Source: Cacajao melanocephalus (Eukaryota > Chordata > Mammalia > Primates > Pitheciidae). From it: a DNA stretch of 64,000 nucleotides. Made by a program: the position numbers and the translations under genes. The stretch spans positions 1 to 64,000 of the forward strand of contig CAUYLG010033190.1 of the NCBI GenBank assembly GCA_963573385.1, in the 5' to 3' direction. The notes beneath the pieces are model-generated. The model saw only the letters and a list, made by a program, of their open reading frames with translations, did not search any database and was not told where the DNA came from. Below are positions 12,701-27,814 of the stretch, piece after piece; the stretch's first letter is position 1, and the number at the start of each line of letters is the position of its first letter.

Positions 12701-14952
12701 AGGATTTCAGTTAGGGAAGCAACTTAATGAGATTTCATTCTGGAAAAAATTACTCTGAAAAGCAGATATTTTATTAGATGGCAATTAGATTGGTCACACA
12801 GACAGTGTTCACCCTTTCCTGCCTTGTTCTTAGTTTTCATTTCTTTCCAAGCTCCCTTTGAATCAGACTGTGAGTTACCTTTCTTTTTCTTGCCAATTTG
12901 ATGATTTTCTCTAGCAAAAGAAATTGTTCTTGAGTAGACCACCATACCAAAGGTTAGGAAGTATTAGAGCGATCTATCTTGTGCTGCAGTTTCTAGGGGG
13001 TTGTAAGTCTTCCAAAAAGTTATGATCAAGTGTGTCAGAGTTCTTATTTTTTTAAAAAAAATTATGGATGCATGGTACAGGCTAAAAAGTAGCAATACAT
13101 GTCATTGAAGTTTAGGTAGAATTTCCAAACTTAGATTTGGGTGGGAATAATGGGTTAACTTTTTTCCCCCTATATTTTTCTAGAGATTAAAAGAAAGATT
13201 GGGTATTTGTATGTCTGGGTGGATTCATCTCTGCAGTATTTCGTAGTCCTTTCCTTGTTACCAGATGCTAGAACATGGTCATAGTTGCACATCATGTGGG
13301 ATAAACTGATGAAGCTGTTTAGGGCTTAGAGGCACCTGGCTCTAACATCTCAGCCGAGGCAGCCAGGCGTGCCTAGCTGCTGTGTCATGCTCTTGGTACA
13401 GTAGTTGGAATGCCCTATCTGGAAGTTTTATGATGTTTTTCAGCTTTTATTCTGGTGGATATATAGGCTATCAAATTCTGAGGCTGAACATCTATTTTGT
13501 GGAAAATGTACTATATGATGCTATCATGATGTACGTTTCATTGTGGATTGTTAACTTTATTACAATCCACAAAAAGCCTTTTGATTTTTAGTACATAAAT
13601 TGTTCTTGCTTTTCTATATTTGCATATTTAACATTTATCAGATTTTCCCACTTTGTCTTTCTTAGATGGTACCAAAGATGAAATTAAGTTGTTATATTCA
13701 AACTGTGACTATAATTTGAAAAGGAGCTCCGTAGTAGAAATGATAACAAGAGAAGTTTGTACACAAGGCACAAAATAGAGAAGATTTTGGTAGAATATAC
13801 TAAAAGAAAACTAAGTGAAAGAAGCACCAAAACACAAAAATAATTAGAGTATTACTTAATTTTCTTTTCCAAAGCTTTAAGTAAACAAACAAAAAAAACC
13901 ACTTAGTAGCTTATTTGCTCTGTTTTAAAATTTTTAATGTTCCATATTTTATTTCATTTTCTTCAGGGAAGTTTTACTTTGCAAGAGTTTTTCTCTTCTG
14001 GCTAGATAATCCAGGAGTTATAATCTGCTACATTAGAGTGTTTGATTCTGCCCTTTGTTCTAAATAATGAAATGAGTTTTTTGAGATAATTTTTCGATGT
14101 GAAATAGTGTTTCTCATTCACCTGAGGAAGAGTAATGGCAGTGAGTAATTTGGGCTGTAGTGTACTTGTGGTTTTCTAATAGAATAGGAGTAAAAATCTT
14201 CATTCACTGGAGCAGGGGACTAAGAGTTCATGCTGAAGTGAAGGACAATTTGTTTTAACATTTGTTAGAGCAGATAATGTTACAAATAATTGTGACTAGA
14301 TTACTAAATCTCTCAGTGGTAGTAGAATGATTCCTCTGAGTCTTGTAACAAAAGACTTCCCGTAAGTACTGGCTAAAACTTCTCTCTAGGACAGTAGCCT
14401 ATCTAGATGGATACACTGTTTTGTGGAATAGCTGCCTGATTCAGAAGTTGGGTAGAAGTTGAAAGAAAATTTAAGTTGAATTGTATTTGAAATACCAGCA
14501 TGTCTATTATTTAATGGAATCTTAAAAGAAATCCCCTTACGAAGTCTAACAGTTATCCTTTTGTTATATTAAGACTCATTTAGTTTGATAAATTTAGATT
14601 TGGGAGTATAAAGTTGTAAATGTTAGTTATTATTAAAATGAACATATAATCGGTGATTGTTAGTGGAGGAGAGGAATTTGGAAATGTATGGAGACTTTGT
14701 GGCTGACAGTTACTGGGGGACCTGGTGGCATTTAGTGTACATGGACCACCATCAGACCTGTGGCAGCCTTCAACTGTAGTTAGGTGGTAAAGAATGCCAG
14801 CAGAAATTGGTTCTCAGAAAATTTATGTGTTTAATTTCTTAGTTCAGTGTACTTCATTGTTATTAATACTGACTATTTAAAGTGGAATATACTGTGCTTT
14901 TAACTAATTTATCTTCTTTTGACCACCTGCTGTAGAAAAGTGAGTAATTCTG
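12701..14952. other. Unique intron sequence with one short hairpin
   Basis: No gene or large repeat recognised. A perfect 11-bp inverted repeat with a 10-nt loop sits at 13541-13572. The remainder is AT-rich. Confidence 0.6.
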
Positions 14953-15283
<331 letters not shown>

Positions 15284-15354
15284 TTAAATAGGAATTTAAT
15301 GTAGTCTTATAGAGTATATTTAATGTTTTCAGTAAAAAAATTTTTTTGGGAGTT

Positions 15355-15545
15355 AGTTTACATTTTTTTTCTTGTATATTTTCTTTTGATATTTTTTCAA
15401 ACTTAGAACAAGAAAAGTTGTAAAAATAGTACCCCAAATTCCCATTTATCTTTTGGTCAGATTTAGCAATTATTTACTTTTTGTCCATTTGATTCTCCCT
15501 CTCCCTTTCCCTCTCTCACACACATCTCTGTCTATAAAAGAAATT
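15355..15545 (-). mobile_element. L1M 3'UTR relic, minus strand
   Basis: The pattern tttttcaaacttagaacaag…aaaagttgtaaaaatagtac…agatttagcaattatttac is the reverse-complement 3'UTR found in many mammalian L1M copies. It ends in a CT-rich run (15494-15519). Confidence 0.55.
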
Positions 15546-15984
15546 AAAATGTTTAAACAAATATTTTCTGTGAAAGTCTGTTTTCCTTTTATTAAGTGAT
15601 TTAATTTTTAGCATAAATGTAAATTACTATAGTAGTAATAAGCTTAGTAAAACTCCTAAATTATTTTTACTAGTTAAATCTTAAACTTTCAAATTATATA
15701 TTTACTATTATATTTTTATTCTTCAAAAGCTATATTTACTTAGTTATCTAGTTTTTATAGACCTGTCATTAAATGTTTTTAGATCTACAGCGTATTACAT
15801 AACATAAATTTTATATGTAAATCAACTTTAATTAAATGTTTTTAGTACAACACAAACCAGTGTGCTCCAAATGACTTCTTTATAATAGTTTAAAGATGCT
15901 CTGTACTTAAGAGTACTGTTTGGAATTCCATTCTGAAAGCAGTTAAGTTTTCCAGTGGCAGGTGTCTTTGTGTTTCCAGAGTCC

Positions 15985-16170
15985 CAGATACTTGAGTTGG
16001 AACCCTGGCTTTGCTGCTAGTAACCATGTTATGTATGGCAAGTGGCTTGACTTCTTTAACCCTCTCCCCACACCTCCTTTACTCATTCGTAAATGTAAGT
16101 ACCAGATAGATCATCTGGAAGCCTTCTTCTGAGATTTAATGTTAAGTCACTGAGAACTTTTTATTTCCAA
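15985..16170 (+). mobile_element. MIR, plus strand
   Basis: MIR core order: ttggaaccctggctttgctg, tggcaagtggcttgacttct, actcattcgtaaatgtaa. Confidence 0.65.
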
Positions 16171-18734
16171 TTTGCTTTATAGGAGCACGTCTACTGGATA
16201 AAATAAGGAATGCCTGTATTATTAGTTACAAAATATGCTACATTAAGAGAAATGCAGTTTTCAGGGTTTAGGGGCCTACTGTGTTGCTTTGAGTCGGATT
16301 TTCTGAGGTACCATCATTCCAAATGCAGATGTGTGTTCTCTGCTTCCTTCTGCTTGTTCTCCTGGCAACCAGAGTTCAGAGGGCAATATATGTTTCAAGT
16401 TAATGCTCTTATTCGTCTTATCTCTTTCATTAATTTTAGAAAATAGAGTTTGATTTTTACAGTTTTCTTCTGGAATCTGTATTACTAGGACTGATGTACT
16501 GGTTGGGAAAAAAATCTCTATCTCTTTTACATTAACTTCTCCAAAACTGGATTTCTTCTTTTTCTTTTTTCTTTTTTTTTTACTTTTTATTATTTCTTTT
16601 TTTTTAAAATAGATTATGATAGACCAGAACAAAACTGGATTTCTATATGAAAATATTTGTATGATTTTTAATATATTTATGAAACGACAGTGGAAAACAC
16701 AGTTTAGTGAGTGATATTTGATATATTGTCTGAATAAAATTTCGCATAATTAACAGCCGGTTTTTACAATAGTAGCTGGACAGCTGTATATTCTCATTTT
16801 TTACATTAAACACAAATAGACATCTACTAAGGGAATTTGAGGCTATCATTGTATGTGATGGGTGGCATTGTATAGAAATCTCATTTCCTGGAGTGTGAAA
16901 TTGATGCTAGAAACTTTCAAGCCTCTGTCTCTCTTCCCCAAAATTGATCTAAAATAGTATTTTGGTATGACTTTTTTTTTTTTGAGATAGACAAGGTGAC
17001 TGTGAAAGTAATTCTTTTCAGCTTCTCTTTAAAGCTATAGGTTAGGAAGGTCAGAAATAGAGTGAAAATGTCTTCCCAGTTCCTCCCCTTATCCCAGTCT
17101 CCCACTCCTAATTTTAAGCACTGAGCCATAAACTAATTCTTTTTTAAAACTGAAATACCATGTATGTTTGTATCGTGAATGTGGCCCAGAAGTTAGGAGG
17201 TCAAGTGAAAATGAAAACTTCTCCTGCGGGTTATTCTTATTCATGTTCAGAGATAGTGGCCATTGTGCAGGCAGTTGGTAGTAGAGTGCTGTCTGAAATT
17301 TCCGTCTGAATTCAGAAACTGACTTCCCCTGGCATTGCTTTCGTACCCTGGAGCAGCACCGGGTTGATTTTGCTCTCACACATTGGTAGCATTCAGGAAC
17401 TTTAAACAATAAAATATAAAAAGATTATAGTCAGACTAACAGATACTCATTAACATTTATATTGTGGGACATTTGGAGTCACCATGTCTTTTTAAAATTA
17501 GAGTTGCCTGTTTTAGATGTTAGAAGAATGGAATAGAAATGGATTTTATAGGATGCATTAGTAAAGGTTTGGACACTGTACAGTAAAGCACTATGTTTGA
17601 CCTTGTTAACCTTGTTATGTTCTAGTAGTTGCAAAGTAAGGGTGAGTATATTTGCTTGATTATAACTTAAGAGAAATTTGTAAAAGGTAACATGTTTGTA
17701 TGTATTAAGTTTGTGTGTAAATTACAATAGTCTTGTGTGTTTTCCTTTGGTAACAATTTTATACTATTGTCTTTCTGTGATATGTAGATATAGGTGATGT
17801 GTGAAGTGTTCTGGAGTAGAAGAGGAGGAACCAGCTATTGCCAGTCTTGGAAGAGCATTGCAAACTGTTTACTTTTGACAGTTATGTTACAACAGAGTTT
17901 AAATTTAATTTTCAAAGCTGCTTAAATATGTTGTTTTAACTAACAGAAATTTACATGCTCAGTGGTTAATTCAGGCCACTTTAATATGACTACTAGGATG
18001 TATTTTGTTGGCATACTTTATTATGAAAAATGTTTCTGGTGATAGAAGTGACCTAGAAGCTATATAAATCAGGCTTGCCTTACTGTTAAGGGGAAATCTT
18101 GTTGGCTGTTAAAGTCTTTCCTCTGGATAAGGAAAGGTGCTTCTCCATTGCTATTATCTTATCCAGGTTTCCATACAGGTAGGCAATAGGGCCATTTTGA
18201 TTTTTAAAAAATCAATCTTAGTGACACCTTATATGGAAACTTTGTACCTATAAGTATATTATATTATGTCTATACATGGGGGACTTTGCACAGAACAGGA
18301 GAAAAACTCTAATTCTGCTATCTGGGTATCCAAACTGACTTTGTTAAAAGGAATTTGATTCTCACATGATTCCTGAGTAGTATCTCTGTGCTTAAAAACA
18401 AAAGCTACTTAAAAATGTTTGATTTGTATTATAAAAATGGAGTCATTACTCTTTTGCCCTACAATGTGATGTAAAAATTGTTAGACATCAGAAATTTTAT
18501 TCTAACTGAAAAGATACACTTTTCTAGCTCAGTGCTGAGCTACATTCTAATGGAAAATAACGATGTCTGGATCTACAGAGTTTTCTTTCGTTATTTTTTT
18601 CTTTCATTAGTGTGTATCTCTTGTCAGTAGATGAAATTCTTACATCTACTCCTTGCCAGCCAGTCCAACTTTATTTTTTCAGTAGGATCAATTCTTTATT
18701 TTAAAATGTTATTTCTGAAAGTGTATTTTAAAAA
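16171..18734. other. Unique intron sequence, repeat-poor
   Basis: About 2.5 kb without recognised genes. There are T-rich runs at 16556-16605 and 16972-16983. The Lys-rich minus ORF at 16276-16632 owes its length to these runs and is not credible. Confidence 0.6.
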
Positions 18735-19120
18735 TAAGTATCACTGATTTAGTTTTGAACAATTTGAGAGTAGGTTGCATGTATCATGCTCCTTTTCCCA
18801 TTTGTACCTCAGTATGTAGTTCTGAAAAACAATGCCATTCTCTTGCATAACCACAGTAAAATGATCACATAGGTAAATTAGACTTATCTCATATATGATC
18901 CTTAGTCCATTGTTGACAGTTTCTCCAATGATGTGCTTTACAGTGTTTTGCTCCTCCATTGCAGGATTCAGCTGGGTGTTACTCCCACATTGCCTGTAGT
19001 CATCCAGTCTCTTTAATCTCCTCTAATCTGGAATAGTTCCTCAGATTTTCTTTCTTTTGTGATATTGATGTTTTTGAAGGCAACAGACCAGTTGTTTTAT
19101 AGACTCTTTCCCACATGATG
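18735..19120 (-). mobile_element. L1M 3'UTR relic, minus strand
   Basis: Landmarks include aatttgagagtaggttgcat, ccatgctcctttt-like text, gcataaccacagtaaaatga and ctccaatgatgtgctttaca, the same 3'UTR family as 31.2-31.7 kb. Confidence 0.6.
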
Positions 19121-20029
19121 GATGATGGAGGGTTCCTGTAATGGGATCTGACCTAACAGGTGTGACTGGTTAGGGGACATTCTGTCAGGAAGCCTGCCGT
19201 GAAGAGAAAGGAAGACTGCTTGGTGATCTCTAGACTTCCTTCACGTTTAGCTGTTTAATAGAAGAATTCCCTGTTTCTACTTGAACTGAAATAGTATTCA
19301 AATGTCTTGCATAAGTACAGGATTTATTGTTCTGCTTTACTGGTTTCTGTTTTACTTTTATTACAAAGGCTTGAGAAAAAAATGATAATGAAATATTTTC
19401 CAGAATATGAGATGGTCTTGAAATGAGAAAACCTTTGGCTTTTATCAAGGGATCCTTTTTAGCAGAATTCCTGTTTTGAATTATCTTGATAAAATCTCAA
19501 GATGCTACTAAACAAATGCTGTGAAGGTATAAAGTATAGCAGTATTGAATTTAATTGTTTTATAACAATAAAACAGCTATGGCTCTTCATGTATAAATTG
19601 AGATTGCTTCACTAAAGATTAGCTGTTCTCATAACCTGGTGCCTCTTTGTCCGGATAAATTTTCGTTAGCCAAAAATAGAATAAATGAACATTTCAAGAC
19701 TGATTCTCATTAGGCTGTGGAGATTTATGGACCATATTAGATTTTAATATGAAATGTCAGAATACTTATCATCTTACAGTTATGACTGTTAAAAGTTTAA
19801 TAATTGCAAGGTATAGCGAAAGCTGGAAGATTAACTTGGAATATTACAAAGGATAGGAAACTCAAATTCACAGTTAGACAACTTTGAGACATATACTAAA
19901 AATTAATTTCTTAAAATATTTTAAGGGTCATGGTGTTTGAATCTTTGATTTTAAAACAAGTTTTAAGGAAGAGAATTATTTTGAATAAATAATAATTTAT
20001 GTTTTAATTTTAGTATAATCATATACTTA
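19121..20029. other. Unique intron sequence, nothing recognised
   Basis: AT-rich with short, unconvincing ORFs only. Confidence 0.55.
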
Positions 20030-20290
20030 CTGAGCCTCTACATATGTGCTGCTTCTGTGGTGGTCTTTGATGATACAGCCAAGAACAAGACAGACGTGGC
20101 CCTTGGCCTGTAAACAGACATTCCACAAGAGTACAGTCTTACTAATACAAAATGACACATTTAGAGAGTCCTTGCCCCTGCAGGAGCAAGGGAATCTGTC
20201 TTCACAGGGAGGTTGGGAGGACCACTTTAAGGAAATTTTCCAGCTGAGACCTAGTGAAGAGTAAGAGGAGAGTGTTCTAAACAAAGAGCT
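20030..20290 (-). mobile_element. L2 fragment, minus strand
   Basis: Reverse-complement L2 signature: tactgagcctctacatatgt, gatacagccaagaacaagac, then aggaccactttaaggaaatt and gctgagacctagtgaag. Both strands' ORFs here are relic shadows. Confidence 0.55.
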
Positions 20291-20770
20291 ACGTATCTGA
20301 AGATCCAACATTAAGAGATTGAGACTGAGATTAAGAAATTGGGGAAAGTTTGGTATTAGGAGAACAGGTGGGTTAGAGGAGATTGTAAGTTTGGTTTAGG
20401 TAAGCACTCCCTTCTTGCCTCTATTTATACTTTTATCTAATTTCATTTAAACTAATCTATTTTTTTCATTTTCCACAACCCCCTTTTTTTGTTATTAACC
20501 ACCACAACATTAAAATAAATATATTTTTTAAATGGGGGAAAAAGATTACTGGTAACCTCACAGAAGCCATTTACATTTCTGCCTGTGAACTTCTAGTATT
20601 GTTTAGATATTATATATTTTTATGTAATTCATAGTATATGTGCAATTTTATATTTTGATTTCTAACATTGAATTGTATTTAAAACAGATTTTGGTAATTG
20701 TTTTCATGGTTAGAATTCACAATTATATTCCTTAAAGATAATGATGCCTTGTAACTTATTTAGCCATTTT

Positions 20771-21087
20771 CTTTCTTTTTTCTTTTTCTTTTTTCTTTTT
20801 TTTGCTTGAGACGAAGTCTCACTCTGTTGCCCAGGCTGAAGTGCAGTGGTGTGATCTCGGCTCATGTAACCTCCGCCTCCCAGGTTTAAGTAATTGTCCT
20901 GTCTCAGCCTCCTGAGTAGCTGGGATTACAGGTCCGTGCCACTATGCCTGGCTAATTTTTATATTTTTAGTAGAGACAGGGTTTCACATTGTTGGCCAAG
21001 CTGGTCTTGTGAACTCCTGACCTTGTGATCCACCACCTCAGCCTCCCAGAGTGCTGGGATTACAGGCATGAGCCACCACACCTGGCC
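20771..21087 (-). mobile_element. Full-length Alu, minus strand
   Basis: A C/T-rich run replaces the pure poly-T. The body is complete (gttgcccaggctgaagtgca through gattacaggcatgagccacc). Confidence 0.95.
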
Positions 21088-21424
21088 CCACTATTTCCTT
21101 TTTTTTTTTTTTTTTTGGGGTCATTTACGATGGTTCAGTTTTTAAAAAAATTATTTATAGAATGAGTATCACTGATGAATTTGCCCTTTTTTCATTAAAC
21201 TGGAGTTAATTTCATAGGTTAGATGTATAGTGTTGAACTTTTTATGCCTAATTCATTTGCCTTTCTGAAAAAGACTGCACCTATTTACAGTTACTCTGGT
21301 AATTGTATATAAGGATATTAGCTTCACCATGACTAGCCTAGTAGGCTCAAAATGACATTACATAGTTGCTATTCATTATATTGTTTGATTTCTAGACAGG
21401 ATAACTTAAAAAAATTATGGTAAA

Positions 21425-21749
<325 letters not shown>

Positions 21750-22030
21750 TTAGCCATTTTTAAGTATGTAGTTCAGTAGTGTTAAGCACATTCATGTTAT
21801 TGTGCAACCTTAATCTCCTCACCTCTTTTCATTTTGAAAAACTGGGGGCTCTGTATGCATTAAACATTAACTCTATTTCTTCCTCTTCCTGGCTGACTAC
21901 TCTAGGTACCTCATGTTAGTAGAATCATTTGGTATGTTATTTTTGTAACTGGCTTATTTAACTTAATTTAATGTCTTTAAGCTCCATCCATGTTGTAGCA
22001 TGTGTCAGACTCTCTTTATTTAAAAAAAAA

Positions 22031-22325
<295 letters not shown>

Positions 22326-22895
22326 CAGAATCTCCTTCCTTTTTAAGGCTGAATATTCCCTTGTATATATAGACCACATTTTTGTTTATCCATTCTTCTG
22401 TCAGTGGTCACTTGGGTTGTTGCCGCCTTTTGGCTATTGTGAATTATGCTGCTATGAACATGGGTGTAAACTATGTCTTTGGAACCCCGCTTTCAGTTCT
22501 TCTGGGTCTAAACCAAGAAGTGGAATTGCTGGATCATATGGTAATTCTTTTTTTAATTTTGAAAGGAAATGCCGTACTGTTTTCCATAGCAGTTGCACCA
22601 GGTTACATTGCACAAGGATTCCATTTTCTCCACATCCTCTAGCCCTAATTATTTTCTGTTTTGTTGGTAGTAGCCATCCTACTGAGGTGACAGTTCCTGG
22701 TTAGACAAGATACTGTTTTCATGGACTCAGTTTACATTTTCTCTCTTGCGTCATATCATTCCAAAACAATCTTTTCTTCCAAAATGATGTTGAAAAATCA
22801 CAGATTTTAACTTTGGATGCTCCTTTTGCACCTTCTAAAAATTTATTAGGAAGCAGTATAGCTTTTATATATTTATTGGAGTTTCATATGGTTTT

Positions 22896-23205
<310 letters not shown>

Positions 23206-23640
23206 TCATATGGTTTTATTTTGAGACATGGATTATTTTGTGATGGTCAGAGGAGAGATAATGTGTAGTATACTGAAAAGGCAGAAGTAGTAAAAGGTTT
23301 CAGAAAAGGAGGAAGAGTGGAGAATAATAAGTACCAAAGATGAGTTTTGCCTAAGGTACTATTCTGTCAAGGACGCTGTTGGCAGTCTTCCATCACTGTT
23401 GTAATTAATGTGTTATGGTGATTACAGACTTCATACTGGGGGAAACGCTGCAAAAATCTCTTTGAATGTTAGAGGGACATCTGTGTTTATATACCCAAGA
23501 GCTTTTGTGAATTTTATGGTAACACGTTTGTCTTTGTATTTACATGTTATATGTGTACGTGCACATGTGAACCTTTTCTCTTAAATGTGATGTTATATTG
23601 AATTAAAATTTATTCCAAGGCTATACACATAGAGCTAAAT

Positions 23641-23806
23641 GCTTTTTGTTTTGGAGACAGAATCTCGCTCTGTTACCCAGGCTGGAGTGCAGTGGTGTAG
23701 TCTTGGCTTACTGCAGTTCCTTCTGGGCTCAAGCGGTGATCCTCCCACCTCAGCCTCCTGAGTATCTGGGACTACAGGTACATGCCACCACATCCAGCTA
23801 ATTTTG
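23641..23806 (-). mobile_element. Partial Alu, minus strand
   Basis: Right-monomer portion only, ending at ccagctaattttg. It is flanked by ctaaatgctttt on the left and ctaaacgccttt on the right. Confidence 0.88.
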
Positions 23807-23817
23807 TGCTAAACGCC

Positions 23818-24108
23818 TTTTTTTTTTTTTTTAAAGACAGAATCTTACTGTGTCGTCCAGGCTGGAGTGCAGTGGCGCAATCTCAGCTCACTGCACCCTC
23901 TGACTCCTGGGTTTAAGTGATTCTCTTGCCTCAGCCTCCCAAGTAGCTGGGACTACAGGCATCTGCCACCACACCTGGCTAATTTTTGTATTTTTAGTAG
24001 AGACAGGGTTTCACTATGTTATCCAGGCTGAACTCCTGACCTTGTGATTTGCCTGCCTCAGCCTCCCAAACTGTTGGGATTACAGGTGTGAGCCACTGTG
24101 CCCAGCCA
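23818..24108 (-). mobile_element. Full-length Alu, minus strand
   Basis: Poly-T start and a complete body ending gagccactgtgcccagcc. It is flanked by ctaaacgccttt (23810-23821) and ataaatgccttt (24109-24120), a diverged target duplication. A short internal deletion is present before ctgaactcctgacc. Confidence 0.94.
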
Positions 24109-24147
24109 ATAAATGCCTTTTACTATGTGTTTTTTTAATGAGAATGA

Positions 24148-24443
24148 TTTTTTTTTTTTTTTGAGGTAGTGTCTTGCTCTGTCACGCAGGCTGGAGTGCA
24201 ATGGTGCGATCTCTGCTCACTGCAACCTCTGCCTCTTGGGTTCCAGTGATTCTTCCTGCCTCAGCCTCCCGAGTAGCTGGGATTACAGGCGCCTGCCACC
24301 ACACCGGCTAATTTTTGTATTTTTAGTAGATACAGGGTTTCACCGTGTTGGACAGGCTGGTCTTGAACTCCTGATCTCAGGTGATCTGTCCGTCTCAGCC
24401 TCCCAAAGTGCTGGGATTACAAGTGTGAGCCACTGTGCCTGTC
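24148..24443 (-). mobile_element. Full-length Alu, minus strand
   Basis: Complete reverse-complement Alu (ttgaggtagtgtcttgctct to gagccactgtgcctgtctg). The flanks aatgagaatgattttt and gataatgaatttttt look like a diverged target duplication. Confidence 0.94.
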
Positions 24444-25426
24444 TGATAATGAATTTTTTAAAACTAATAATGTTATTTGATAGTTTTGTTGGAATCTAGA
24501 GTAGGTCCAGATTGGTGGAATGCTCTGTTTTCTTGAATTTTTGATTTTCAAAATGAAATCATATTTAAATTTCATTATTTTGACTAAAAAATCTCTTTCC
24601 TTTCATATTTGTGTATCCATTTGCTTGTGGCTTTGCAAAGTTAAAAGAGAAGTCAGTTCTACACAAAGATAGCCTCCTTTAAAAAATTCAAAATGTAATG
24701 TGGAAATTAGAGTGTGTTCAGTTATAGTGTATTATGTATTGCCTTTAATTCACACTGGTTTTCCACTTAAGGGCACAACTCTCTGTCATCTTCTACTACT
24801 TGTAAGAGTCATCTCAATTATAATTTAATAATTAATTTTGTAAGTATTTAATGCCAGATTCTCTTTGTAGAATGGAAGGAGGTTGATTACTCCTGTAAAA
24901 CAGAAATTGGCATGGTACCTCTTAGATACTAGGTACATAGGAAATCTTGTATGAATGAACTGGATTTTATTGCCTTTAAAATATGTTTTCTTGTTGTGAA
25001 GATAAATTAGAATAATATATTTTTATTTCCCATGTTTGTGAAGCTTTATACATGTTTATGATAGTGTCCACTGAGCTACAGAGTTGATGAGAAGTTTCTT
25101 GACTGCTCTATATAAGCAAAATGAATTGTCATTTGATAAAATATTTTTAAAGACTGCTTTTCAAAGAATTGCTAACTTAATTCTATTAATGCAAACACTT
25201 CTGTTCATAAACAGTTGCTATCATATAATCTGCTTTGAGATAATGTGAGAAGGATAATGTTGTCATCCACAAACACATGTTCTGTGGCGCTTTCCACATG
25301 TGACAATTTCAAGTTGTCAACGAATTTTTATTTTTTTGTAATAATGTGCTGTATTTTATATTGTAGAAGTTTGTAGAGGTTGATTTTCTACCTTCTAGAA
25401 TGAAGTGACTATATTTTGCCACCTTT
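24444..25426. other. Unique intron sequence, nothing recognised
   Basis: AT-rich spacer between Alu clusters with no ORF or repeat landmark that I can support. Confidence 0.55.
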
Positions 25427-25440
25427 AAAACTTAAGTAGA

Positions 25441-26034
<594 letters not shown>

Positions 26035-26044
26035 GGCATTATAA

Positions 26045-26220
26045 CAGGTGCCTGTAATCCCAGCTGCTGGGGAGGCTGAGGCAGGTTGAATCGCTTGAAC
26101 CTGGGAAGCGGAGGTTGCAGTGAGCCGAGATTGAGCCACTGCACTTCAGCCTGGGTGACAGAGCGAGACTCCCGTCTCAAAAAAAAAAAACCAAAAGCAA
26201 AACAAAAAAAAAAACCCAAA
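26045..26220 (+). mobile_element. 5'-truncated Alu, plus strand, third member of the trimer
   Basis: It begins within the left/right monomer transition (caggtgcctgtaatcccagc), so about 155 bases are missing. The tail is a mixed A/C run (ccaaaagcaaaacaaa). It is followed by aaaacttaagtaga at 26221-26234. Confidence 0.93.
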
Positions 26221-26559
26221 AAAACTTAAGTAGAATGGTAAAGAAATGAAGTTTATTAACTGATTTCCTAACCCAAAAAAGAAGGGTTCGAAATGGTTTA
26301 TAGTTTAATATCCTACAGTCTTTCTATATTTTCAGGCCAGTGGACATCTTGAATATTTACAGATTATGTTTGTCACAATAAAATAATCTCTCACATTTTT
26401 TTTCATCTCATTTATCTCCATGTTCTGAAAAGGGTGACAGTAGTTCAATTCTGAAATGTATTTCCAGGAAAGCCAAAAAAGTTTTCTGAAAAGTGGGTTA
26501 AAAAAAGCTGAATCATTGCCAAGAATGAAAAGATGCTGGGTTGTTATTCATATGATCAA

Positions 26560-26870
26560 AAGAATTTGTAGGCTTAGAGTGCAGTGCAAATATTCTTGTC
26601 TGTGTTTATTGCATAAAAATGATGTTGATGACACATATGAAAGTGTGAAAACACATTAGTTCCAAAAGAATATGCATAATAGTACCTCATTTCTTTGAAA
26701 TCAGTAACCAAAAAGTTCACAGTGAGTCTAAAAGATTGTTGGTAGTGCTAATCTCTGTATGTGGGACCTAAGAGAGATTTTTATTTTCTTTTGGCTTAGT
26801 TTTAGATTCTTACTTTTCTGTAATGAATACAAATTATTATTATAAAAACTATTAAAGATGTGTATTAACA
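26560..26870 (+). mobile_element. Possible L1M 3' tail, plus strand
   Basis: The run tttctgtaatgaatacaaat…attattataaaaac and preceding gtttattgcataaaaatg text resemble the L1ME/L1MC 3' tail. Low support. Confidence 0.35.
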
Positions 26871-27059
26871 AAAAGAAGAAAATAGAGACTATTAGTTTGT
26901 AATTCCCTAAGATTCTAGGGTGTTGGTTTGAATTACTTACAACATTATTTCCTGTGAATAGTAGTATAATTTTGCTTTAGAATTATACCAGTTCTCTTGT
27001 CCTTTTATATTTGGGGCCAAACAAAATTTTGATATTTTTCTTTTGTGTGCCTCCTCCAC

Positions 27060-27145
27060 CGAGCCACCCACCATCAGTCCATCCATCTGTCATCTATTCA
27101 TTCATCATTCATCCGTTCATCCTTCTGTTGATCCATTCATCTGAC
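27060..27145. repeat. Degenerate tetranucleotide (TCCA/TTCA) repeat
   Basis: An imperfect run of atcc, attc and atct units from gccacccaccatcagtccat to tccattcatctga. Confidence 0.85.
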
Positions 27146-27225
27146 AAGAATTAAATTATAATATTTCGTACCTTTCATGTTTACATATTCATTTATAGTT
27201 AGCTTTTTCTATGTCATTCTTCTAG

Positions 27226-27404
27226 AATGGTGGTTCTTAACCAGGGTTTAAGGTTAGGATCATTTAGGGGAGCTTTTAAAGTTTGTGATGCCCAGGCTGC
27301 ATCCTTGGACAATGAAGTCAGAGTCCCTGTGGATGGGTTCAGGCATCAGTACTCCTTGAAATTCTCCAGGTCATTTCACTGTAGATGGAGAACCACTTGT
27401 CTAG
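27226..27404 (+). mobile_element. MER5-type hAT-Charlie MITE
   Basis: Ends are inverted copies (tggtggttcttaacc and ggagaaccactt), with the internal order of MER5A/B. An 8-bp hAT-style duplication around tctagag/tctagaa flanks it. Confidence 0.85.
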
Positions 27405-27411
27405 AGTAGAA

Positions 27412-27665
27412 TTTTTTTTTTAATGACATCTAGTATTCCATGGTGTACACTCATGGAGACTTTATTAAGTTCTTGTTGTCAGACATTTCAATTACTTTTT
27501 TTTTTTTTGCAATTATAAACAATACACATTGCAAACATCCTTGTAACTAAATTTGTGTGTATGACTATACTTGTTAATATAAAGTTACTGTCATAATTTT
27601 ACTGTTCTGATAGTATGCAAGATGTTAAAGCTTTTGATTCTTTTTGCAAAAACGGAGATCATGAT
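27412..27665 (-). mobile_element. L1M 3'-end relic, minus strand
   Basis: Reverse-complement L1 tail landmarks: ctagtattccatggtgtaca and gcaattataaacaatacaca. Contains a T run at 27499-27510. Confidence 0.6.
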
Positions 27666-27814
27666 TTTGATTTGTCTGATTAGCAAATTTTTAGAAATTC
27701 TATTGTTTAACTATTGATATACCCGAATCTTTATTATATAACAAGGAACCTAAATCTATAATAAAGCTTCAGATGTTACACAGAACAGGGTTACCATCCA
27801 TGACGGACATGGTC

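Noticed and set aside
27060..27145. CRISPR-like or satellite array
   Set aside because: Units are 4 bp and imperfect with no spacers; it is a degenerate tetranucleotide repeat.
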